Both the position numbers and the translations under genes were made by a program. The notes under the pieces are model-generated. The model made no database searches and was not told where the DNA came from. It worked only from the letters and a program-made list of their open reading frames with translations. Shown here in pieces: positions 42,920 to 51,701 of a stretch of DNA of 51,701 nt (its first letter is position 1; every line of letters begins with the position of its first letter). The stretch is taken from positions 1 to 51,701 of the forward strand of contig NZ_JAUSUJ010000037.1 in the NCBI RefSeq assembly GCF_030813915.1, in the 5' to 3' direction. Origin of the DNA: Rhodoplanes tepidamans (GTDB lineage: Bacteria; Pseudomonadota; Alphaproteobacteria; Rhizobiales; Xanthobacteraceae).

Positions 42920-43879
42920 TCAGGTCCTCGCCTTGGCGCCGCGCGGCGCGCCGCTCTCCTCCTCGCTCCCCTCCGCCAGCGGACGGGTGCGCAGGCCGAA
43001 ATAGATCAGCAGCGGCGCCGCGATGAAGGCCGACGAGTAGACGCCGACCACGGCTCCGAACAGCATCGCCTGGACGAAGCTCTGGATCGCCTCCGGGCCG
43101 AAGAAGAACATGCCGAGCAGCGACAGGATCACCGTGGTCGAGGTGATGGCGGTGCGCGACAGCGTCGAGTTCATCGCCAGATCGAGCAGCTGGTCGAGCG
43201 GCATCTTCTTGTAGCGGCGCAGCATCTCGCGGATTCGGTCGTAGATGACCACGGTGTCGTTGACCGAGAAGCCCATGATGGTCAGCACGGCGGCCACCGA
43301 GGACAGGTCGAAGTCGATCTGGGTGATGCTGTAGAAGCCGATGGTGAGCACCACGTCGTGCAGGGTGGCGATGGTCGCGCCGACCGCGAACTCCCACTCG
43401 AAGCGGAACCACAGATAGATCAGGATGCCGAAGATCGCGACCAGCATGCCGAGCACGCCGTTCTGGACGAGCTCGCCGGAGACACGCGGGCCGACCACCT
43501 CGACGCGGCGGTAGTCGTAGCCGTCGCCGAGCGTCTCGCGGACCTTGCGGACCGCCGCCTGCTGGGCCTCGTCGCCGCCCGGCTGCTGGGCGAGCCGGAT
43601 CAGCACGTCGGACGGCGCGCCGAAGCGCTGGAGCTGCACCTCGCCGAGGTCGAGCGCGGTGAGCTTGCTGCGGATGTCGGCGAGATCGGCGGCGGCCCCG
43701 TTGCGGGCCTGGATCTCGACCAGGGTGCCGCCCCGGAAGTCGATGCCGAAGTTCAGGCCGACCGTGAAGAACAGCACGACGGCCAGGAGCGACAGGGCGC
43801 CCGACAGCGGAAACGTGATCCGCCGCCACTTCATGAACGGCAGGTTGGTGTCGTCGGGAACGAGGCGAAGAAGCTTCAC
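42920..43879 (-). CDS. secF: Protein translocase subunit SecF
   Basis: This 319-residue membrane protein has helix 1 near 18-40. The SecF motif NFGIDFRGGTLVEIQ lies near 48-60, and a periplasmic domain follows to about 130. Five further helices follow, with GFSVNDTVVIYDRIRE near 232-247. With SecD it uses the proton motive force to help complete protein export through SecYEG. It follows secD by 15 bases. A charged tail ends the protein. Confidence 0.97.
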   Translation of the reverse strand: MKLLRLVPDDTNLPFMKWRRITFPLSGALSLLAVVLFFTVGLNFGIDFRGGTLVEIQARNGAAADLADIRSKLTALDLGEVQLQRFGAPSDVLIRLAQQPGGDEAQQAAVRKVRETLGDGYDYRRVEVVGPRVSGELVQNGVLGMLVAIFGILIYLWFRFEWEFAVGATIATLHDVVLTIGFYSITQIDFDLSSVAAVLTIMGFSVNDTVVIYDRIREMLRRYKKMPLDQLLDLAMNSTLSRTAITSTTVILSLLGMFFFGPEAIQSFVQAMLFGAVVGVYSSAFIAAPLLIYFGLRTRPLAEGSEEESGAPRGAKART

Positions 43880-43894
43880 GGTCAGCTCCGGACG

Positions 43895-45502
<1,608 letters not shown>

Positions 45503-45577
45503 GGGTCAAGGGTTCCCGATTGGGCGCGCCGGCCGGCGCGCGAGGAGAGCGGGCGAACCGCCGCGCCGCCCGGCTGG

Positions 45578-45922
45578 TCAGCCTTTGGCGGCCTCGTCCT
45601 TCACGGGCTCGCCCTTAGCCCGCACCTCCGCCACCATGGCGCGGATCTGGCGTGCCCGGACCCCGTCCGCAAGCTCGATCTCGATCTCGTTGTCGTCGAT
45701 CACCTTGGTGACCTTGGCGACGATGCCGCCCGAGGTGACCACGCTGTCGCCGCGGCGGACGTTCTTGATCATCTCCTGGTGCTGCTTGGCCCGGCGCTGC
45801 TGCGGCCGCAGGATGAGGAAGTACATGATCACGAAGATGAGGATGAACGGCAGCAGCGACATCACCATCTCGGTGCCGCTCGCCGCTCCGGCGGCCTGGG
45901 CATAGGCAGGCGTCACGAACAT
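45578..45922 (-). CDS. yajC: Preprotein translocase subunit YajC
   Basis: This 114-residue protein has one membrane helix (about 20-38, MSLLPFILIFVIMYFLILR). The YajC hallmark RPQQRRAKQHQEMI and a basic cytoplasmic domain with LRRGDSVVTSGGIVAKV-like sequence follow. It associates with SecDF. It opens the yajC-secD-secF-Mth938-like operon and is divergent from the DUF815 ATPase gene. Confidence 0.96.
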   Translation of the reverse strand: MFVTPAYAQAAGAASGTEMVMSLLPFILIFVIMYFLILRPQQRRAKQHQEMIKNVRRGDSVVTSGGIVAKVTKVIDDNEIEIELADGVRARQIRAMVAEVRAKGEPVKDEAAKG

Positions 45923-46157
45923 CGACTTGCTCCTTCGGAAGGCGGGATTGGCCGGCGGGCCCGGTCGTTCGCGCGGGCCTGGGCGAAAAAACCGCCGGGA
46001 CTATACCGGGGGGCCGGCTGATTGCAACGGCGGTCGCCGGCTCTTCGTGTCGCGGCAGCGGGTTGCAGCGAGCCCTGCGCCGGACGCAGGGCGGATCGCC
46101 GCGATGCCTTGCGGCGCCGGCCGCCCCCCGGTATGGGGAACCCCGGAGCCCGACCCC

Positions 46158-47087
46158 ATGCATCAGCCCTCGAAGACCCCCCTCGCCGCCCCGCCGTCCC
46201 ACCCCGACGCCACCGCCGCGCCGCAGGCGCTGCTGGAGCGCATCGCCGCGGCGCTCGAGCGCATCGCGCCGCCCGCCCCGGCCGTGCCGGACTTCGGCGT
46301 GGCCGACGCCTTCATCTGGCAGCCGGAGGGCCGCCGGCTGGCCCCGGTGCCGCACGTCAACCGGGTCGACATGTCGCTCCTGTGCGGCATCGACAGCGTG
46401 CGCGACCAGCTGCTCGCCAACACCGAGCGCTTCGCCCGCGGCCTGCCCGCCAACAACGCCCTCCTGTGGGGCGCGCGCGGGATGGGAAAGTCGTCGCTGG
46501 TCAAGGCCGTGCACGCCGGCGTCAATGCCGGGCTCGGGGCCCGGGCCGGCACCCTCAAGCTGATCGAGATCCACCGCGAGGACATCGAGAGCCTGCCCGA
46601 CCTGATGGGCCTGCTGCGCGGCTCCGATTGCCGCTTCGTCGTGTTCTGCGACGACCTCTCCTTCGACGCCGCCGACACCTCCTACAAGTCGCTGAAGGCC
46701 GTGCTGGAAGGCGGCATCGAGGGGCGCCCCGAGAACGTCATCCTCTATGCCACCTCCAACCGCCGGCACCTGCTGCCGCGCGACATGATGGAGAACGAGC
46801 GCTCGACGGCGATCAATCCGGGCGAGGCGATCGAGGAGAAGGTGTCGCTGTCGGACCGCTTCGGCCTGTGGCTCGGCTTCCACCGCTGCAGCCAGGACGA
46901 GTACCTGTCGATGATCCAGGGCTATGTCGCGCACCACGCCATCCCGATCGCGCCCGACGCGCTGCGCCGCGAGGCGCTGGAATGGGCCACCACCCGCGGC
47001 TCGCGCTCCGGCCGCGTCGCCTGGCAGTTCGTCCAGGACCTCGCCGGCCGGCTCGGCGTGCGGCTGAGCGAGCCGACGGCGGGCTAG
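46158..47087 (+). CDS. DUF815 family ATPase
   Basis: This 309-residue AAA-type ATPase has Walker A GARGMGKSSLVKA near 105-117 and Walker B FVVFCDDLSF near 159-168, then a SNRRHLLPRDM segment and an EEKVSLSDRFGLWLGFHRC segment typical of DUF815. The start at 46158 gives a protein of normal length. The longer frame upstream would run through the yajC promoter region. The family's substrate is unknown. Its place beside yajC and an NlpD-like gene is conserved in many alphaproteobacteria. Confidence 0.88.
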   Translation: MHQPSKTPLAAPPSHPDATAAPQALLERIAAALERIAPPAPAVPDFGVADAFIWQPEGRRLAPVPHVNRVDMSLLCGIDSVRDQLLANTERFARGLPANNALLWGARGMGKSSLVKAVHAGVNAGLGARAGTLKLIEIHREDIESLPDLMGLLRGSDCRFVVFCDDLSFDAADTSYKSLKAVLEGGIEGRPENVILYATSNRRHLLPRDMMENERSTAINPGEAIEEKVSLSDRFGLWLGFHRCSQDEYLSMIQGYVAHHAIPIAPDALRREALEWATTRGSRSGRVAWQFVQDLAGRLGVRLSEPTAG

Positions 47088-47122
47088 ACGGCGAGCCGCC
47101 GCGCGCCCGTCGACGTCTAGGC

Positions 47123-47214
47123 CCGTCATGGCCGCGCTCGTCGCGGCCATCCACGCCCTGCGGCGTTTCCGTGCCCGACGACGTTGATGGCCGGGACGAG
47201 CCCGGCCATGACGG
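47123..47214. repeat. Dispersed palindromic repeat between convergent genes
   Basis: CCGTCATGGCC (47123-47133) and GGCCATGACGG (47204-47214) are perfect inverse copies. An inner hairpin, ATGGCCGGG (47187-47195) and CCCGGCCAT (47201-47209), is also present. It separates the DUF815 ATPase from the convergent NlpD-like gene and may slow read-through from both sides. Confidence 0.85.
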
Positions 47215-47250
47215 AAAAAACAGTCGGCTGGTGCCGGACGCGGCGTCGGC

Positions 47251-48714
47251 TCACGCCCCCGGCAGGTGCTGCATCGGGTCGATCGGGGCGGAGCCCTTGC
47301 GGATCTCGAAGTGGAGCTGCGGCGACGAGACGGTGCCGGTCTGGCCCGACTTGGCGATCACCTGGCCGCGGCGGACCTGGTCGTTGCGCTTCACCATCAG
47401 CTCGCTGTTGTGGGCGTAGGCGGTGACGAAGCCGTTGGCGTGCCGGATCAGCACCAGGTTGCCGTAGCCCTTCAGCTCGCTGCCCGCATAGGCGACGATG
47501 CCGTCCTCGGCGGCCCGCACGGCGGTGCCTTCCGGCACCGCGAGGTTGATGCCGTCGTTCTGCTGGCCGTTGGCCTTGCCGAAGGACGCGATCACCCGGC
47601 CCTTCACGGGCCAGCGGAACGACAGCGCGCCGTTGCGGGCGGCCTTGTCGTCCTCGTCGGCCGGCGGGTCGGCCACCGTGGTGCGATGGACCGAGGCGGT
47701 CGCCTGCGGCTCGATCGAGGCGACCCGGGTCGGGGCCTGCTGGGCGGCCGGCGCGGGCGGCGCGGCCGCGGTGCGGAGCGGCGGCGCCTGCTGGGCGACG
47801 GGTGCGGGCGCCGGAGCCGCCGCCGGAGCCGCGGCGGGCTTCGGCTGCAGCAGTGCGGTGCGGCCGCCCTTGCCGGGAATCACCAGCCGGTCGCCCATCT
47901 TCAGCATGGCGTGCGGCGGGATGTTGTTGGCCGCCGCGAGATCCTTGATCGAGGTCTTGTAGCGCTTGGCGATGCCGACCAGCGTCTCGCCCGGCGCCAC
48001 CACGTGGACGCCGCCGGCGGGGGGCTGCACCCGCGGCCCCGCCTGGGGGGCGGCCGGCGCCGCCGCGGCCGTGGTCGCCGGGCCGGCATAGCGGGGAATC
48101 ACCAGCCGGCGGCCGGGCTGCAGCACGGCCGGACCGGCGAGGCCGTTCGCCTCGGCGATCACGTTGACCGGGACGCCGTAGCGCTTCGACAGCGAGGAGA
48201 GCGTGTCGCCGGGGGCGACCGTCACCGGCGTGCCGCCCTCCCACTGCCAGCCGGGGGCCGCCGCCGTCATCGGCTTGGCCGGGGACTGCAGGCGCGGCAC
48301 CGTGCCGGTCACGTCGGCCGAGGCGACCTGGGTTCCGAGCGAGGCGGGCTGGTACGAGCCCATGCCGCGGCCGCCGCCGGCGACGCCGCCGCCCGCCACC
48401 GCCCCGTGATGCGAGGCCGGGGTGTAGGACGCGTAGGTCTGGGGCGGGGCCGACGGGGGCGGCAGTGGCTGGGCCGCCACCGGCTGGCCGAGCGGCCGCG
48501 AATCGACGCGCCCCACCGGGACGCCCTGCCCGTGCGGCACCGCGCCGGTGGTCTCGTAGGACGGGCGGGCGCCGCCCGCATAGGGATTCTGAAGGGGGCT
48601 CTCCGCCAGCCGGGTCGAATCGGTGCTGCAGTTCGCCACGCCGAAGCCGACGATGAGCAACACCAGCACCCGCGACACGGAGTACGGGCTCGACGATTCG
48701 GCGATCGTACGCAT
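47251..48714 (-). CDS. NlpD-like LysM-LytM (M23) protein with degenerate active site
   Basis: This 487-residue protein has a lipoprotein-like signal with Cys29 in FGVANCS. A low-complexity linker follows, then two LysM domains (about 163-208 and 235-280), a Pro/Ala linker and a C-terminal M23 domain (about 367-480). The usual HxxxD zinc pair is replaced by Asn386 and Asn390, while His435 and His468 remain. This is the state of E. coli NlpD, which activates cell-wall amidases and cuts nothing itself. The residue before Cys29 is Asn, a weak lipobox. The start at 48714 gives a short basic N-terminus. Confidence 0.88.
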   Translation of the reverse strand: MRTIAESSSPYSVSRVLVLLIVGFGVANCSTDSTRLAESPLQNPYAGGARPSYETTGAVPHGQGVPVGRVDSRPLGQPVAAQPLPPPSAPPQTYASYTPASHHGAVAGGGVAGGGRGMGSYQPASLGTQVASADVTGTVPRLQSPAKPMTAAAPGWQWEGGTPVTVAPGDTLSSLSKRYGVPVNVIAEANGLAGPAVLQPGRRLVIPRYAGPATTAAAAPAAPQAGPRVQPPAGGVHVVAPGETLVGIAKRYKTSIKDLAAANNIPPHAMLKMGDRLVIPGKGGRTALLQPKPAAAPAAAPAPAPVAQQAPPLRTAAAPPAPAAQQAPTRVASIEPQATASVHRTTVADPPADEDDKAARNGALSFRWPVKGRVIASFGKANGQQNDGINLAVPEGTAVRAAEDGIVAYAGSELKGYGNLVLIRHANGFVTAYAHNSELMVKRNDQVRRGQVIAKSGQTGTVSSPQLHFEIRKGSAPIDPMQHLPGA

Positions 48715-48979
48715 CGGCTCACTCACTCTACGCGACAACGCTACGCGACGGACATCACTCGGAGACGCGAGCGAGTTAAGCACCGGCCGAGTAAAGATTG
48801 ATTTAACCCTCGGGGTTCCCGAAAGACGTTTCCTTTACGATTACAATGGAACTTTGCCCTGCGACGCCCGTATGTTGGCGCCCGCGCGCCGCCGGCGGCG
48901 CTCTTCTGGCACGCGACTTTGTTCTACGTTTGTTCTTGTTTGCGTTAACTGTGCCGACACATTTGCGCAACCATCCGGA

Positions 48980-49743
48980 TCACGCCTTGAGGCGATAGCC
49001 GGTGCGGAAGATCCACGCGATGGTTGCCAGGCAGGCGGCCAGGAAGACCAGCGTCATACCCAGGCTGACCCCGACATGGACGTCGGCGGTCTCGAAGAAG
49101 GCCCAGCGGAAGCCGGAGATCAGGTACACGACTGGGTTGAACAGCGCGACCGTCTGCCAGGCCGGCGGGAGCACCGAGATCGAGTAGAACGTGCCGCCCA
49201 GGAAGGTCAGCGGCGTGATGACCAGCAGCGGCACCAGCTGGAGCTTCTCGAAGCCGTCGGCCCAGATGCCGATGATGAAGCCGAGCAGGCTGAAGGTGAC
49301 GGCGGTCAGCACCAGGAAGACGAGCATCCACACCGGATGGGCGATCTGCAGTGGCACGAACAGGCCGGCGGTGGCGAGCACGATCAGGCCGAGGACGATC
49401 GACTTGGTCGCCGCCGCGCCGACATAGCCGAGCACGATCTCGCCGTACGACACCGGCGCCGACAGGATCTCGTAGATGGTCCCGGTGAAGCGCGGGAAGT
49501 AGATGCCGAAGGAGGCGTTGGCGACACTCTGGGTGAGCAGCAGCAGCATGATCAGCCCGGGCACGATGAAGGCGCCGTACGGCACCCCCTCGATCTCGGA
49601 GATGCGCGAGCCGATCGCCGCCCCGAACACGACGAAGTAGAGCGAGGTCGACAGCACCGGCGAGACGATGCTCTGCAGCAGCGTGCGCCCGGTGCGCGAC
49701 ATCTCGAACACGTAGATGGCGCGCACCGCCCGGAGGTTGCTGA

Positions 49744-49747
<4 letters not shown>
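48980..49747 (-). CDS. ABC-2 type transporter permease
   Basis: This 255-residue membrane protein has six predicted helices and the ABC-2 type pattern, with segments [38 protein letters not shown]-like and [18 protein letters not shown]. Its start codon overlaps the stop of the ATPase gene (ATGA), so the two are coupled. It resembles daunorubicin or polysaccharide exporters. The substrate is unknown. It lies between pcm and the NlpD-like gene, which are usually neighbours. Confidence 0.9.
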
Positions 49748-50748
<1,001 letters not shown>

Positions 50749-50882
50749 GGGGGCACGGCTCCGGGCCGGTCGGGGGTTCGGCGCGGCCGGAGCCGCCGGC
50801 GACATATCGGCACGCCCGCGGCACACGGCAACCCCGGACAGAACCGCCATGCCGCGGTGTGGCGCGGCGGTGACAGGCGATC

Positions 50883-51536
50883 CTACAGCTCGCGCGCCTT
50901 GCCGGGCAGGAGCGGCACGAATCGCACCGCGATGAAGTTTTCGCGCACGAGCCCGTTCGGCGCCTTGGTCAGCCGGACGATGATCTGGGCGCTGTCGTGC
51001 GGCCCGAGCGGAAGCACCATGATGCCGCCCGGGGCGAGCTGCTCGACCAGCGCCCGCGGGATCGTCTCGGCCGCGGCCGTCACCATGATGCGGTCGTAGG
51101 GCCCCCGCTCCGGCACCCCGGCGAGCCCGTCGCCCACCACCACCGCGATGTTGTCCCAGCCGAGCGCCGCGAATTTCTCGCGCGCCGACTCGGCGAGCGT
51201 GCGGTAGCGCTCCACCGTGACCACCGACGCGGCGAGCCGCGACAGCACGGCGGCCTGGTAGCCGGAGCCGGTGCCGATCTCGAGCACGCGGTGGCCGGGC
51301 TCCACCGCGAGGCGCTCGGTCATGTAGGCGACCACGTAGGGCTGGCTGATCGTCTGGCCGCAGGCGATCGGCATCGCGTGGTCCGCATAGGCGAGCGCGA
51401 CGTCCTCGTCCCGCACGAACTGCTCGCGCGGCACCTCCTCCATGGCGCGCAGCACGGCGGCGTCGGCGATGCCGCGGCGGCGCAGGCCGAGAATGAACTC
51501 CATTCGGCCGATCCTCCGATCGGCAAGCGTCGTCAT
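50883..51536 (-). CDS. pcm: Protein-L-isoaspartate O-methyltransferase
   Basis: This 217-residue protein has the PCMT signature: VPREQFV near 35-41, [10 protein letters not shown] near 63-72, the SAM-binding [18 protein letters not shown] (84-101) and a GGIMVLPLG strand. It repairs isoaspartyl residues in aged proteins using S-adenosylmethionine. The start at 51536 was chosen because the longer frame runs into non-coding DNA. An AAGGA lies 11 bases upstream. surE, which usually precedes it, is not within the window. Confidence 0.93.
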   Translation of the reverse strand: MTTLADRRIGRMEFILGLRRRGIADAAVLRAMEEVPREQFVRDEDVALAYADHAMPIACGQTISQPYVVAYMTERLAVEPGHRVLEIGTGSGYQAAVLSRLAASVVTVERYRTLAESAREKFAALGWDNIAVVVGDGLAGVPERGPYDRIMVTAAAETIPRALVEQLAPGGIMVLPLGPHDSAQIIVRLTKAPNGLVRENFIAVRFVPLLPGKAREL

Positions 51537-51608
51537 GGCGCTCGCGTTCCTTTCGGACGCCGTGATATCGTCGCGTGTTCGCGCCGGGGCGGCGGCGCGG
51601 CGACCATC

Positions 51609-51699
51609 GAGACTGGGCAAGAATCGGCGGGTCGAGCTGATGTAAGATTCGTCTTATGACGAATCGCCCGTTCAAGACCGGCGTCAGCCGGGCGCAGCC
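51609..51699. repeat. Right copy of the 91-bp inverted repeat
   Basis: This is the inverse of 4-94, about 93 percent identical by hand alignment, with the stem-loop core GATTCGTC/GACGAATC. It lies upstream of pcm, where it may overlap the pcm promoter. The rest of 51537-51608 holds nothing I can name. Confidence 0.85.
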
Positions 51700-51701
51700 G
51701 A

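Overview
The window is about 51.7 kb of very GC-rich DNA that reads as an alphaproteobacterial chromosome segment, most likely from the order Hyphomicrobiales (Rhizobiales). The evidence is conserved gene order (sdhE-mfd and recG near glmU-glmS-DUF502; pcm-nlpD-like-DUF815 ATPase-yajC-secD-secF-Mth938-like-phytoene-synthase-like-trmFO), families typical of that order (IalB-like protein, HdeA-like protein, DUF1127, DUF2189, DUF6455, beta-(1,3)-glucan synthesis genes) and several families of palindromic intergenic repeats usual in Bradyrhizobium/Rhodoplanes-like genomes. I cannot assign a genus. No rRNA, CRISPR array, phage genes or recognisable transposase is present. The only RNA gene is tRNA-Lys(UUU).

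Layout from left to right. 1-2400: lrgAB with a divergent LysR regulator. 2410-2720: a large composite palindromic element, a 14-bp tandem repeat and a terminator. 2774-9575: an IalB-like secreted protein, an orphan YejA-like binding protein, a pair of degenerate enzymes (an adenylate-forming-like protein and a GGDEF-like protein) and a FrnE-like thioredoxin-fold protein. 9657-13644: mfd and sdhE. 13912-17270: an apparent accessory cassette between sdhE and recG, with a 35-residue membrane protein, a DUF2087-hydrolase pair and a divergent TetR-SDR pair sharing two clear palindromic operators. 17369-25327: recG, an HdeA-like protein and the glmU-GNAT-glmS-DUF502-chorismate-lyase-like operon, which makes UDP-GlcNAc for the envelope. 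25487-32449: a SPOR-like protein, a four-helix membrane protein and a locus resembling the Bradyrhizobium cyclic beta-(1,3),(1,6)-glucan genes (ndvC-like, ndvD-like, ndvB-like). 32663-38133: M20 amidohydrolase, tRNA-Lys, a small Cys/His protein, DUF2189, DUF6455, MaoC hydratase, a Gly/Pro/Trp-rich secreted protein and a DUF1127 protein. 38345-45922: trmFO, two homologues of mitochondrial complex I assembly factors (NDUFAF6-like and Mth938/NDUFAF3-like), between which sit a trypsin-like protease and a small protein sharing its N-terminal domain, then secF, secD and yajC. 46158-51536: DUF815 ATPase, an NlpD-like LysM/LytM protein, an ABC-2 exporter pair and pcm.

Most of the window is housekeeping DNA: repair (mfd, recG, pcm), envelope precursor synthesis (glmU, glmS), secretion (yajC-secDF), tRNA modification (trmFO) and respiratory-complex assembly (sdhE and the two complex I factors). 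The accessory content lies at the synteny breaks: the TetR/SDR/hydrolase cassette, the protease plus partner, and the ABC exporter. The least explained parts are the protease with its stand-alone N-domain paralogue, the adjacent pseudoenzyme pair at 5791-8719, and a 91-bp inverted repeat that bounds the whole window.
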